A stretch of DNA of 64,000 nt from Pontibacter anaerobius. Its GTDB lineage: Bacteria > Bacteroidota > Bacteroidia > Cytophagales > Hymenobacteraceae. The notes below the pieces were generated by a model. That model was not told the origin of the DNA. It did no database searches and worked only from the letters and a program-made list of their open reading frames with translations. A program made the position numbers and the translations under genes. Of this stretch, positions 1 to 8,036 are shown piece after piece (the first letter of the stretch is position 1; each line of letters starts with the position of its first letter). The stretch lies in contig NZ_JAPFQO010000003.1 in assembly GCF_026241195.1 (NCBI RefSeq), positions 186,001 to 250,000 on the forward strand, read 5' to 3'.

Positions 1-237
1 AAAACAGCCACCCGCAAAGATAATGGCCTGCACAAAGGCTGGTACAAGAATCCAAACAACCCGCACCACCCACGCACCACAAACCCTGGCCATACCAAGC
101 ACAGTGGCAACAGCAAAGGCAACACTACCGTGGTGGTGGTAAAAGGCCACAACGCTACCAGCGCAAAAGGCAAGCAGCCGGCCAAAGGTGGCAAGGGAGG
201 AGGCCATCACGAAAAAGGTAAAAAAGGAAAGCACTAA
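1..237 (+). CDS. C-terminal part of a small Lys/Gly/His-rich protein (partial)
   Basis: An open frame runs from the first base to a TAA at 235-237, giving 78 residues, so the N-terminus lies outside the window. The visible part is low in complexity and strongly basic. It has repeated KG, KH and GG dipeptides, a VVVV stretch in the middle and the ending HHEKGKKGKH. I do not recognise a family. Two further small basic proteins follow on the same strand, and a strong hairpin terminator lies about 20 bp downstream, so this gene ends its own transcript. A nucleic-acid- or surface-binding role is possible from the charge, but that is a guess. Confidence 0.6.
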   Translation, partial: KTATRKDNGLHKGWYKNPNNPHHPRTTNPGHTKHSGNSKGNTTVVVVKGHNATSAKGKQPAKGGKGGGHHEKGKKGKH

Positions 238-259
238 GCAGCACTTGCTGTAAAAGTTT

Positions 260-305
260 AAGCTGCAGTTACCGCGTATATGAGCGGTGGCTGCAGCTTT
301 TTTTA
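260..305 (+). terminator. Rho-independent terminator after the first partial gene
   Basis: The arms AAGCTGCAG and CTGCAGCTT enclose an inner pair (ACCGC/GCGGT) and are followed by a run of T. The T tract runs directly into a TATACTT heptamer, which is common in this genome. Confidence 0.8.
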
Positions 306-392
306 TACTTTTCCATTTTAATTAGGATTTAATTTATAAATCGTATAACTAGAAGGTAAGTTAATTCATGAGTAAACTCTAAACGGTTGATA

Positions 393-620
393 ATGAAATT
401 ACCTATACAATTCTTTGTCCTGATGCTTGTATCATCTCTGGCTTTGTCCTGCACCTCCTCCAGAGACCGGAAAACACTTGTATTTGATGCTGATGGCAGA
501 AGCATGCGCTTTGAAAACGGCAGGCCCGAGAGCCGCAACAAAAGGTGGGACAGCGACAAGAGTCTGGCAAAACAGCGCAAGAAGCGCAACAAAGCGTTTA
601 GGAAACGCAGGAGGTTCTAA
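393..620 (+). CDS. Small basic lipoprotein, unknown function
   Basis: 75 residues from the ATG at 393; a TTG two codons upstream is also possible. A hydrophobic signal segment ends in the lipobox LALSC (Cys about residue 20), so it should be a lipidated envelope protein. The mature part is short and polar, and ends in a dense Lys/Arg tail (KQRKKRNKAFRKRRRF). It shows no recognisable domain. It lies between two other small basic proteins on the same strand. Being lipidated yet strongly cationic, it may contact negatively charged envelope polymers, which is inference only. Confidence 0.6.
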   Translation: MKLPIQFFVLMLVSSLALSCTSSRDRKTLVFDADGRSMRFENGRPESRNKRWDSDKSLAKQRKKRNKAFRKRRRF

Positions 621-734
621 ACATCGTGGATAGTGCGAGGCAGCTAAAAGTATAAACGATGCCTGTTACACCTTTCGGTTAAAGTTTAACGTTATAAGGT
701 TAGTAGATGGTTTTATACTTTATCCTGATGCCTT

Positions 735-959
735 ATGGTAAGAGTATTTGCAATGGCGCTGCTTCTGTTGGCAGGCAGCGTATTCTACAGCGCCCCGGCG
801 GAGGCGGCTACAGCAGAGTGGCCAAAGCTGAAGGCCCTTTTCCAGAAGAAGGGGAAGAGCGGAAAAGCATTTAAGAAGAGTAAAAAGGCCAAGTATTACC
901 ACGCCGCAGCCAAAAAACAGCGCAAGGCAAAATGGCAGCGCAATACTATGGTTCAGTAG
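735..959 (+). CDS. Small secreted Lys-rich protein, unknown function
   Basis: 74 residues. Residues 1-24 form a classical signal peptide ending AEA/AT, predicting cleavage and export. The mature part of about 50 residues contains about 15 lysines, with KK pairs spaced along it and several aromatic residues. No Cys is present after the signal, so it is not a lipoprotein. The family is not recognised. It is the third small basic protein in a row. A TTTATACTT heptamer lies about 15 bp upstream of the ATG. Confidence 0.6.
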   Translation: MVRVFAMALLLLAGSVFYSAPAEAATAEWPKLKALFQKKGKSGKAFKKSKKAKYYHAAAKKQRKAKWQRNTMVQ

Positions 960-997
960 CGGCGTACCTTTGCCTGACCTGCACCGTATAAGCGCGT

Positions 998-1495
998 ATG
1001 GCAACACAAGACACGCACTACACCCGCACCCCGCGCTCCGAGAAGCTGAAGTGGGTAGACCACATCTCCTACCTGATGGACAACCAGTTCCGGTTTCCGG
1101 GCACAAACTTTCGTTTCGGTTTAGATCCTATCCTGGGTCTGCTGCCCTTCGCAGGCGACCTGGCCTCTTTTGGGGTTTCGGCCGTGCTTATACTTACCAT
1201 GGTGCGCCACGGGGCTAGCGGCAAACTGGTGGCCCTGATGATGCTGAACATCGGACTGGACGTGCTGATCGGCAGCATTCCTATACTTGGCAACATCTTC
1301 GACTTTGCTTTTAAAGCCAACGAGCGCAACGTGCGCCTGCTGCGCCGCCACTACGAAGAGGGCAAGTACGAGGGCAGCGGCAAAGGCATTATCGTAGGTG
1401 TGCTGATCGGGCTGGTGCTACTGCTGGTGTTCCTGGTGTGGGTGCTGTGGCAGGTTGCCGAGTGGCTATGGAGTGTGGTTAGCTCATACTTGTAA
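998..1495 (+). CDS. DUF4112 family membrane protein
   Basis: 165 residues matching the DUF4112 family. The family signature is visible: an N-terminal WVDHISYLMDNQFRFPGT segment, then FGLDPILGLLPFAGDLASF, a hydrophobic helix, and GSIPILGNIFDFAFKANERN. A last membrane helix (about residues 128-160) closes the protein. The function is unknown; these are predicted inner-membrane proteins. The 3' end overlaps the 3' end of the convergent uvsE gene by 12 bp, so both stop codons lie inside the neighbouring frame and no terminator separates them. Confidence 0.85.
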   Translation: MATQDTHYTRTPRSEKLKWVDHISYLMDNQFRFPGTNFRFGLDPILGLLPFAGDLASFGVSAVLILTMVRHGASGKLVALMMLNIGLDVLIGSIPILGNIFDFAFKANERNVRLLRRHYEEGKYEGSGKGIIVGVLIGLVLLLVFLVWVLWQVAEWLWSVVSSYL

Positions 1496-2383
1496 GCGGC
1501 CCAGGCTCTTTGCTACATCACGGGCTTTTAGGGCGCTTTCCTGCTTGTCCTTTATCTCCAGCATGATGTCCATGTCCAAACCCTCGGTTTCAGCCAGGAA
1601 ATCGTGGAAGAGCTGTTCTTCTATACTTTGCACATGCTTGCCGCGGCGCTCGTTGGGTGCCTGCGAGCTGTAGTCCATCATCAGGATGCCATCCCTGCCC
1701 GGTTGCCAGGTGGCGGCGGCCATCTCCACGGCCTCGCGCATGGGCTCGCGGTTGTTCACGCACTCGTGGTGCAGGTTATCAAAGATAACGGGCATGCCGG
1801 TTAGCTCGTGCAGCTGCAGGCAATCTTGTAACGTGTAAGTACGGTCGTCGTTCTCCACACAGAGGCGGGCCTTTACGGCATCGGGCAGCATAGTGTGGTA
1901 TACTTCGGCAAAGCGTTGTATGGCTGAGGGCTTATCGCCGTAGGCACCGCCACCGTGAATCTGCAGTTTGGCAGTCGTGTCCAGCCCCATCAAATCCAGT
2001 ACACTTCCCTGGTACACCAGCTCGGCAATGCTGTTGCGCACGGTCTTCTCGTTTGGCGAGTTGAGCACCACAAACTGATCGGGGTGCATGGAGATGCGCA
2101 TGTTGTTGTTTTTGATGTAGCTGCCCAGTCTCCTGAACGTCATCTTGAAGTGTTCCTGCCAGTTATACGTGTTTACCTCATGCGAGGCAAAAGGCACAAT
2201 ATCGGAGGTGAGGCGGAAAAAAAGCAGGCCGTGCTGCACATTGTACTCCAGAATGCGGCGCAGGCAAGCCAGATTCTGCTCTACCGTCCCGATCAGGCGC
2301 TCTTCGGAGTAGGAGGCGAGTCTAAAGGTGCGGGAAGAGCGGCAGTCGAGTGCCTCATTAATGCAGGGGTATCCGATTTTCAT
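1484..2383 (-). CDS. uvsE: UV damage endonuclease UvsE/UvdE
   Basis: 299 residues, the usual length for the bacterial UvsE family. The enzyme is a TIM-barrel, metal-dependent endonuclease that nicks DNA 5' of UV photoproducts and starts an alternative excision repair pathway. Family signatures are visible: MKIGYPCIN at the start, then MHPDQFVVLNSP, KLQIHGGGAYGDK, CVENDDRTYT, FDNLHHECVN and DYSSQAPN, which supply the His/Glu/Asp metal ligands. The gene lies 57 bp downstream of a secreted CarboxypepD-like gene on the same strand and may be read through from it. Together with radC and the radical-SAM pair at 51.8-54.1 kb it suggests strong UV exposure in the habitat. Confidence 0.95.
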   Translation of the reverse strand: MKIGYPCINEALDCRSSRTFRLASYSEERLIGTVEQNLACLRRILEYNVQHGLLFFRLTSDIVPFASHEVNTYNWQEHFKMTFRRLGSYIKNNNMRISMHPDQFVVLNSPNEKTVRNSIAELVYQGSVLDLMGLDTTAKLQIHGGGAYGDKPSAIQRFAEVYHTMLPDAVKARLCVENDDRTYTLQDCLQLHELTGMPVIFDNLHHECVNNREPMREAVEMAAATWQPGRDGILMMDYSSQAPNERRGKHVQSIEEQLFHDFLAETEGLDMDIMLEIKDKQESALKARDVAKSLGRLQV

Positions 2384-2440
2384 GGTTTCAGAGGGATGTT
2401 GTTCTCTGAACCTACGAAACGGCTTATTGTTTGGCTGCTT

Positions 2441-3076
2441 TTACTGATACCCCTCGTTATTCTTAAAGTACTTGTTATACTCGTCCTGCTCCTTCAGCTT
2501 TTGCTCCGCTTCCTGCTTTTGCAGGTACTCCTGCAGCGCGCGCTTTTGCTTGCCTTCGCTGGAGAAGAGGTCATACATCAGGCTCATGGGGCTAAGTATG
2601 GTTGGCGCAGGGGCAGGCGCGGGCGGAGGTGGGTCCAGGTTCGGGATAAAGTTGGGATTTTTGGCCTGGCTGGTCTGCTCGCGTTTCATGTTGCGCAGGG
2701 CGCGGTCTATCATCTCCTTTGAAGGGCGGCTGGTAACCTCTACCTCTCCCAGCATCACGCTATCCTCCTGCAGCACAATATTCACGCGCAACTCCGACAC
2801 GGGCAGGGCTTTGGGCAAGTATAAAAGCGGCTTAAAACCGAGCGCCCGTATCATCAGGGTATCCGTCTGCTCCACATCGATCAAAAACTTGCCCTGCTCA
2901 TCCGATACCACCCCCAGGTTAGAGTTCACCTTCACAACGGTGGCACCTGGTATAGGGGTCGTGCGGTCGGGTTGCAGCACAGTTCCACTTATCCGGATGC
3001 TTCTCTGAGCCAGGGTGGGTATACTGCACAGCAGCAAGATCAGCGTCAGGGTGTATAGCAGTGGATGTCTGTGCAT
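2441..3076 (-). CDS. Secreted CarboxypepD_reg-like (beta-sandwich) protein
   Basis: I chose the ATG at 3076 because the signal peptide (MHRHPLLYTLTLILLLCS...AQ) starts there; an in-frame ATG 33 bp upstream would add 11 polar residues. The mature protein begins with a carboxypeptidase-regulatory-like beta-sandwich: RISGTVLQPDRTTPIPGATV, then GVVSDEQGKFLIDV, and IRALGFKPL. This domain is the N-terminal module of many Bacteroidota outer-membrane receptors, but here no barrel follows. A short Pro/Ala-rich linker (DPPPPAPAPAPT) and a charged, probably helical C-terminus complete it. It is probably a periplasmic protein. Its partner is unknown. Confidence 0.75.
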   Translation of the reverse strand: MHRHPLLYTLTLILLLCSIPTLAQRSIRISGTVLQPDRTTPIPGATVVKVNSNLGVVSDEQGKFLIDVEQTDTLMIRALGFKPLLYLPKALPVSELRVNIVLQEDSVMLGEVEVTSRPSKEMIDRALRNMKREQTSQAKNPNFIPNLDPPPPAPAPAPTILSPMSLMYDLFSSEGKQKRALQEYLQKQEAEQKLKEQDEYNKYFKNNEGYQ

Positions 3077-3200
3077 GAAGTTTGTAGTATAGCTGTGGCG
3101 AGGTTTCATCTAATACGCCAAAACTTGCCAAATAGTATGCCAGCCATAAATATTAGGAGACCGGACTATGTAAAACTACGAAATAATTACCAGACGCACT

Positions 3201-3239
3201 AAAAAGCAAGAGCCTGCAACGCGCGTTGCAGGCTCTTGC
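3201..3239 (-). terminator. Terminator with a perfect 17-bp stem
   Basis: Positions 3206-3239 form a perfect palindrome with 17-nt arms (GCAAGAGCCTGCAACGC and its complement) and no unpaired loop in the duplex. On the minus strand it is followed by five T, which suits the lipoprotein gene ending at 3260. An AAGTATA heptamer abuts its other side. Confidence 0.85.
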
Positions 3240-3259
3240 AAGTATATTTTTGCGGCAGG

Positions 3260-3694
3260 CTAGTTCTGCTCGTTCCCGGTGTCGGTGCTGGTGTCAGCAT
3301 CGCCGCTGGTGGTGCCTGAAGGGGCCGGGCTGGCGGTGGTGTCTTTCTGAGAGCCTGCTGCTGATGGGTTGTACTGCTCCGCCAGGTCACTTAGCTGTCG
3401 GTTGGGTGCGTAGTAGGCCGTTACCATCTCCACGGCTACTTTCCCTTCCAGTTGCTGGCGCGTGGCGGTGGGCAATGTGGTGATGTTAAACGCATAGTAT
3501 TGGTTTGGTTTCGGGCCTCCGGGGGCTGTAGTGCCAGGCTCTCTATTGCCGTAGCCACGGATATGCGCCGGGTTCACGCTTTCGTCTTCGTTGGCATCAA
3601 CCACCTCAAAAGAGGTACCTGTTTTATCATAACTGCAGGATGAGACAGAAAGCAGCACGGCTACAGCGGCTATCGGGAAGAATCTCTTATTCAT
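3260..3694 (-). CDS. Lipoprotein, unknown function
   Basis: 144 residues with a signal segment ending in a lipobox (LLSVSSC). Two parts follow. The middle contains a short folded-looking region (NQYYAFNITTLP...VAVEMVTAYYAPNRQLSDL). The C-terminal 35 residues are a low-complexity Ser/Thr/Asp/Gly linker, as if the protein had a flexible acidic tail. No catalytic motif is visible and I do not recognise the family. It is transcribed alone, with a terminator directly downstream. Confidence 0.65.
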   Translation of the reverse strand: MNKRFFPIAAVAVLLSVSSCSYDKTGTSFEVVDANEDESVNPAHIRGYGNREPGTTAPGGPKPNQYYAFNITTLPTATRQQLEGKVAVEMVTAYYAPNRQLSDLAEQYNPSAAGSQKDTTASPAPSGTTSGDADTSTDTGNEQN

Positions 3695-3820
3695 AGTGTT
3701 CTTGATGTTTGGTTCTGTACCGGTTTCAGATAATTTTTAAGGTCTGAGTGGGCTCAGGAGTTAGTACGCTGGCACAGGTTGTAATGTTCAGGAGGAGAGC
3801 AGCAGGAGGGCGTCTAAACA

Positions 3821-3851
3821 AAAAGCGCCAGCCTTTGCAGCCAGCGCTTTT
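3821..3851 (-). terminator. Terminator of the metallophosphoesterase gene
   Basis: The arms AAAAGCGC and GCGCTTTT flank a 15-nt loop 27 bp beyond the stop codon at 3878. The A-rich left arm becomes the U tract on the minus strand. Confidence 0.65.
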
Positions 3852-3877
3852 CATTGGTTTATACTTTAATAAGGGTC

Positions 3878-5113
3878 TTAAGCCTTCTTCAGCTCGAATA
3901 CCGTGATCTCAGGCAGAAAGCCCACGCGGCCCGGGTAACCTATAAAACCAAGGCCTGTGTTTACGTACAGGTGCTGCGCCCCTTTTCTGTAAAGCCCTGC
4001 CCACTGTTCGTACACATACTGCACGGGGCTCCACTTCAGCCCTGGCACATTCACCCCGAACTGCATGCCGTGGGTATGGCCCGAAAACGTCAGGTCTATG
4101 TCGCTATACTTTTGATTGATCTCACCGTCCCAGTGCGAGGGGTCGTGGGAGAGCAGCATCTTGAACGGTATCTTTTCGGTGCCCTGGTAAGCCTCTTCCA
4201 GGCGTCCATACTTCGGGAAGCCGGCCCTGTTGCCCCAGTTCTCCACACCAAGCACGGCAATCTGCTCGCCGTCTTTCTCAATTACGCGGTTCTCGTTCAT
4301 AAGGAGTTGCCAACCCATCTTGCCATGGCTCTCAATAAGTGCCTGCAGGTTCTCCGCTTTGGCGCCCGGGTGCGGCCACTCCCGCACATAGTCGGCATAG
4401 TCGTGGTTGCCTAGTACCGAGAACACGCCGCCTTTGGCACGTATCTCCTTCAGGGTGGGGATGTGGGGCTGCACTTCCGTTGCAAGGTTATTAACGAGGT
4501 CACCGGTGAAAAACACAAGGTCGGCCTCCTGCTTGTTTATGATTTTAACGGCTTCTTTCAGGGGCTCCGTAGAGGTGAAACTGCCGGTGTGCAGATCTGA
4601 GATTTGGAGTACTTTGTACCCGTCAAACGCAGCCGGAAGGTTCGTGAAACGCAGTGTTACGCGCTTCACGCGGTAGTCGTAAGCGCCCTTCACCATACCG
4701 TAAATAAAGGCGGAGAACGGAACAGCGGCTACCAGCAGGCCCATCTGGTTCAGAAACTTGTGGCGCGAAGGGTCAAAAGACTCGTTCCCGTTGGCGGAGT
4801 TCAGTACAATCTTGCCCAGGCGTAGCGCGTCGTCCATCATCAGGAAAACAACTACCACCAGTTTAGAGGCGAAAATGATGAAGAGGGTGCTGGCCAGGTA
4901 CGTTTTAAAGGTGTCTGGTGGTGTTCCACGTGTGGCAGAGGCAAGCATAAAGGTGCCGGCTGTAATGGCAAAAATAGCCCAATGCACAAAGTAGATGATC
5001 TTTTGGGTAGATGGGGCTACGTTCTGCGCCACTGTCTTGATAGCCTGGAACACATACAGGTCTACCAGGAAAAGGAGCAGAATAACTATGGCAAATGTTA
5101 GCATACGTTGCAT
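3878..5113 (-). CDS. Membrane-anchored metallophosphoesterase (YkuE/YaeI-like)
   Basis: 411 residues. The first 150 or so contain about four hydrophobic helices. The calcineurin-like phosphoesterase domain follows with all its motifs in order: ISDLHTGSF, FFTGDLVNN, LGNHDYAD, LLSHDP and FSGHTHGMQ. These Asp, Asn and His residues form the two-metal site. Members of this family with N-terminal helices hydrolyse phosphoester or pyrophosphate bonds; YaeI/LpxG-type members act on lipid A precursors such as UDP-diacylglucosamine, but the substrate cannot be read from the sequence. It is transcribed alone and has its own terminator. Confidence 0.9.
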   Translation of the reverse strand: MQRMLTFAIVILLLFLVDLYVFQAIKTVAQNVAPSTQKIIYFVHWAIFAITAGTFMLASATRGTPPDTFKTYLASTLFIIFASKLVVVVFLMMDDALRLGKIVLNSANGNESFDPSRHKFLNQMGLLVAAVPFSAFIYGMVKGAYDYRVKRVTLRFTNLPAAFDGYKVLQISDLHTGSFTSTEPLKEAVKIINKQEADLVFFTGDLVNNLATEVQPHIPTLKEIRAKGGVFSVLGNHDYADYVREWPHPGAKAENLQALIESHGKMGWQLLMNENRVIEKDGEQIAVLGVENWGNRAGFPKYGRLEEAYQGTEKIPFKMLLSHDPSHWDGEINQKYSDIDLTFSGHTHGMQFGVNVPGLKWSPVQYVYEQWAGLYRKGAQHLYVNTGLGFIGYPGRVGFLPEITVFELKKA

Positions 5114-5268
5114 ATCGGGGTAAAACCGCGCGGTGCCGGAAATGTTTGGCGGAGGCGGCTATTCTTCAAAAGTATAAAAGTATAAAAAAGTATATGCAGG
5201 CTGAACTATATCATAAAGAAAGAGCTTCTACATGCATCTCCCAATTCATATCAAAATCTGTACCGTAA

Positions 5269-5991
5269 GTGAAAGAAAACGAAGCCACTGCCACACTGCC
5301 ATACCTGCAGCCGCTCAACATTAAAACCTGGGCCGAGGAAGACCGCCCGCGCGAGAAACTTTTGCTGAAAGGAAAGGCCGCATTGAGCGATGCCGAGCTC
5401 ATTGCCATACTTATCGGCTCCGGCACCACCAAGTTAACAGCCGTGGATGTTGGGAAGATCATTTTGTCGGCCGTGGGCAACGATCTGAACGAGCTGGCGA
5501 GGCTGTCGGTGAAGGACCTGACGAAACACCCGGGTATCGGGGAGGCCAAGGCGATTTCGATCGTGAGTGCGCTGGAATTAGGGCGCCGCCGCAAAGAAGC
5601 CACCGTGGCTGCCAAAACCCGCATCACCTGCTCCACCGATATCTACAACTATATAAAGCCGCAGCTGCTGGATTTGCCGCACGAGGAGTTCTGGATTATA
5701 CTTCTGAACCGTGCCAATGTGGTGATGAAGAAGGAGAGCATCAGCTCGGGTGGTGTGGCCGGCACCGTGGCCGACCCGAAGATCATCTTTAAAAAGGCGC
5801 TGGAGCAGCTGGCCAGCTCCATTATACTGGTGCACAACCACCCTAGCGGTAACACCAAACCCAGCGCCGCCGACATCGCCCTCACCAAGAAAATGAAGGA
5901 AGCCGGCCAGTTCCTCGACCTCCCTATCCTCGACCACATCATCTTCACCGACAACGACTACTACAGCTTTGCGGATGAAGGAATCTTGTGA
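5269..5991 (+). CDS. radC: RadC family protein (UPF0758)
   Basis: 240 residues starting with GTG. An in-frame TAA sits directly before this codon, so no longer protein is possible. The N-terminal part has the WAEEDRPREKLLLKG family signature and a helix-hairpin-helix region (LTKHPGIGEAKAISIVSALELG). The C-terminal part is the JAB/MPN-like fold with the zinc motif VHNHPSGNTKPSAAD. RadC proteins have been linked to DNA repair, but the reaction is unresolved. The spacer upstream carries three AAGTATA heptamers within 30 bp (about 5167-5196), close to where a promoter would lie. Confidence 0.93.
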   Translation: MKENEATATLPYLQPLNIKTWAEEDRPREKLLLKGKAALSDAELIAILIGSGTTKLTAVDVGKIILSAVGNDLNELARLSVKDLTKHPGIGEAKAISIVSALELGRRRKEATVAAKTRITCSTDIYNYIKPQLLDLPHEEFWIILLNRANVVMKKESISSGGVAGTVADPKIIFKKALEQLASSIILVHNHPSGNTKPSAADIALTKKMKEAGQFLDLPILDHIIFTDNDYYSFADEGIL

Positions 5992-6011
5992 GTTAGAGGG
6001 TGCTATATCCA

Positions 6012-6884
6012 ACCACCCCTGCCCCTCCTTGTCTATGGAGGGGAGCCTGTATTTGCTACTGCTGAAGTGTAAGTTTCATAGTTGCTGGTGTAGCACTACA
6101 GGTCGCGACCAGTCCCTACCGGTATAAACCCACCCCTGCCCCTCCGGGGAGGGGAATAATTACCCCACCCCAACCCTCCCCTAAAAACAGGGGCGGGAGC
6201 TTGGTTGCAGTTGCATCAGCCGTGGCTATCGAAAAATGATCCCAGTCTTTCCGTGGGGGTAGGGGCCCTCGTATAAAGAGCGCCTTTGGAGTTTTTCCGG
6301 TGATGAGCGATAGCGAGGCAGCCCGAGTTACGAGGGCAGGAAAAGGTCCCAGCGCGATGCGGGAAGACGAGCCCTCCCGGGCTGAGGGAGCCAAAGTATG
6401 AAATGAAACGAGGAGTATGCAGGACTGAGGATCAGCAACAGCCAGAAAGGATAGCTTGTGTCCAACTAAGGAGAGCAGGGGCTATGAAACTATAAATGGC
6501 ACGGGCTACAAGCCTTATCTTGTCCCATAACTTATCTGGAATAGGCACTAATTTGTAGTAATTGTCCCCTTGAGGGGACCGTAGGGGTGTTTACACCTGC
6601 TGAGTAGTGCTGCTAATGCGTCTGGGGCCTTTTTTACACCCCTATAATCCCCTCAAGGGGATAGTCCTACTACTTTTCGACCTAAAAGGGCCGAAACTGA
6701 AAAACATATGGGACAAGATAAGGCTACAAGCCCGCGCCAGCGGTGGGGCAAGTAGCAGAAAGCAGCTACTATGGAAGTATAAACTGGCAGGTATGAAATA
6801 TGGCTTTTCAAGCCAGTCGAGTTACATACTCAACACCATAAAAGGACACAAGTATAAATACTTGCACCATAAAGGAAAAGTATA
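6012..6884 (+). repeat. Dispersed structured repeat, copy A (interrupted by a MITE)
   Basis: This is the first of six related intergenic elements. It starts with the CCCACCCCTGCCCCTCC/GGAGGGG module and continues with the conserved core containing CCCAGCGCGATGCGGGAAGA. Next is hairpin G (6370-6383, arms AGCCC/GGGCT). The element ends with hairpin H1 (6801-6815, GGCTT/AAGCC), H2 (6819-6831) and H3 (6849-6864, CAAGTA/TACTTG). No protein is encoded. It lies between the convergent genes radC and ywbE. A 207-bp insertion splits it at 6515-6721. Confidence 0.8.
6515..6721. mobile_element. MITE-like insertion inside repeat copy A
   Basis: The ends are perfect 15-bp inverted repeats: TTATCTTGTCCCATA at 6515-6529 and its complement at 6707-6721. 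The flanks carry an 11-bp direct repeat, GGCTACAAGCC, at 6504-6514 and 6722-6732, which looks like a target-site duplication. The interior is largely self-complementary: the segment with CCCCTTGAGGGG and TAGGGGTGT at about 6566-6592 is mirrored at about 6636-6663. There is no transposase, so it would need one supplied from elsewhere. The other five repeat copies lack this segment, which supports a real insertion. Confidence 0.75.
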
Positions 6885-6942
6885 AGCCTTAGGATCAGCA
6901 GCAGCTAAAAGTATAACAACATTAGATACTTCTTTCCAGATA

Positions 6943-7143
6943 CTAATCTTCCGGCAATATTTCTTGCACTCTTCCAACCTCTCCTGTCTCCAACCTTACC
7001 TTAATGCCGTGCGGATGGGTGGGGGAGTTGGTGAGAACATCCTGCACGTAGCCCTCAGTGAGCTCGCCGGAGCGCTGGTCCTGCTTCTGCACAATGTTTA
7101 CGTGGGTGCCGGGTTTTATATTAGCGCGTTTTCTGCCGTCCAT
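6943..7143 (-). CDS. ywbE: YwbE family protein (DUF2196)
   Basis: 66 residues from the ATG at 7143, where the family normally begins (MDGRKRANIKPGTHV). An in-frame ATG 33 bp upstream would add 11 residues that do not fit the family. The whole protein matches YwbE: VNIVQKQDQRSGELTEG, VQDVLTNSPTHPHGIKVRL and VGRVQEI. It is a small beta-rich protein of unknown function, found widely in Firmicutes and Bacteroidota. The gene is the last of a minus-strand group reading from 8036 down to 6943. Confidence 0.9.
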   Translation of the reverse strand: MDGRKRANIKPGTHVNIVQKQDQRSGELTEGYVQDVLTNSPTHPHGIKVRLETGEVGRVQEILPED

Positions 7144-7200
7144 GGTGTGTGGGTTAAAGTATGGTTTTGGCTGCAAGTTACGCAGTAAAAGCAGGCGGAG

Positions 7201-7698
7201 TTAATTTTGTGGCTTGGTAATGATGTTGAGGTAGTGCGCATCAAAGCTCCAGCGCGACACTGCTGTTTCAAAAGCCGCGGTTTCTACTTTCTGTACCTGG
7301 CGCAGGTCGGCCAGCAGCAGGGCAGGGTCTTTTACATGGGCACCGTTGATGGCCAGCGTAAGCTTTTGCTGTTTCTCGGGCACGTTGAACGCCTTGTAAA
7401 GTTCCGTTAACCGCGCCAGTTGCAGCTGTTGCTTCAGCTCCATTAGCACCACACCGTCTTTGCCTTTCTCGCTGAAGCGCTACAGCGCGTTGGCGCCTTT
7501 TACCACTTCCACACTCTCAATATCGTTCGGGTTGAGGATGATGGCGTTAGTGGTAGTCTCCTGTTGGTTTACAAGCACCAGGGGCTGAGGCTGGTCATAA
7601 GTTGAGAGAACCTCTTGCCTTTGGAAGTCCAACTGCTGCGCCTGCACACTGGTAACAAGGCACAAGCCAATTAAGGCCGAAAGAAAGTATGATTTCAT
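7201..7698 (-). pseudogene. Secreted protein with TonB-plug-like motif, split by one in-frame TAG
   Basis: The first part (7698-7480) has a signal peptide (MKSYFLSALIGLCLVTSVQAQ) and then NPNDIESVEVVKGANAL followed by TAG. The same frame continues without another stop for 92 codons to 7201, beginning RFSEKGKDGVVLMELK. Read through, the join gives VVKGANAL-x-RFSEKGKDGVV. That matches the usual plug-domain pattern in which 'VEVLKGA' is followed by a Tyr/Phe-Gly-x-Lys-Gly-x-x-Gly-Val-Val motif, so the two halves are one gene. A single CAG-to-TAG change would explain it. The start overlaps the stop of the upstream gene (ATGA), so translation is coupled. Confidence 0.75.
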
Positions 7699-8036
7699 CG
7701 TGCGGAGTTACTTTTTCGGTAGCTGTTTTGGGGTTCCTGCATGGCCCTTTGCTCATGCTCCATTTCGTTTGTGTGCTTCATGTACATAAATATACCCGCT
7801 ACACCCAGTATATGGCCTGCCAGTATAAGGTAAAGACCCAGGTAGTTTTCAGATGGTAGCAGCATGCGAAGTACAATGCCGATGACCGCAAGCAGCGCGG
7901 CAATTTTGTAAAGCATTTTCTCGATAGTTCTGTCTTTCATCTGGCTATTGTTTAAGTAAAACAAGATCGCCATACTTTCTGCGTAGTACAGGGCGGCAAA
8001 AAGTAAAGCGTAAGCAGTATTTACTACAGGCATCAC
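7695..8036 (-). CDS. Small integral membrane protein, unknown function
   Basis: 113 residues with about three hydrophobic segments (residues 5-25, 43-60, 65-85) and a polar C-terminal tail rich in Glu and Gln. The final pair of helices (YLGLYLILAGHILGVAGIFMYMKH) contains two His and two Gly residues but no known motif. The stop codon overlaps the start of the split plug-like gene in an ATGA, so the two are translationally coupled and probably worked together. The 250 bp upstream are AT-rich. They contain CAAATTTA at 8240-8247, which reads TAAATTTG on the minus strand and fits the -7 promoter consensus. Confidence 0.6.
   Translation of the reverse strand: MMPVVNTAYALLFAALYYAESMAILFYLNNSQMKDRTIEKMLYKIAALLAVIGIVLRMLLPSENYLGLYLILAGHILGVAGIFMYMKHTNEMEHEQRAMQEPQNSYRKSNSAR

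Noticed and set aside
1955..2722. Long plus-strand frame opposite uvsE and the CarboxypepD-like gene
   Set aside because: It runs across two well-supported genes on the other strand and shows no protein family features.
5167..5196. Three AAGTATA heptamers before radC as a specific operator
   Set aside because: The heptamer is frequent everywhere in the window, so a local cluster alone is not evidence of a regulator site.
6607..6885. Open frame of 92 codons across the MITE and repeat A
   Set aside because: It crosses the insertion boundary and the repeat hairpins; its sequence only follows the element's base pattern.
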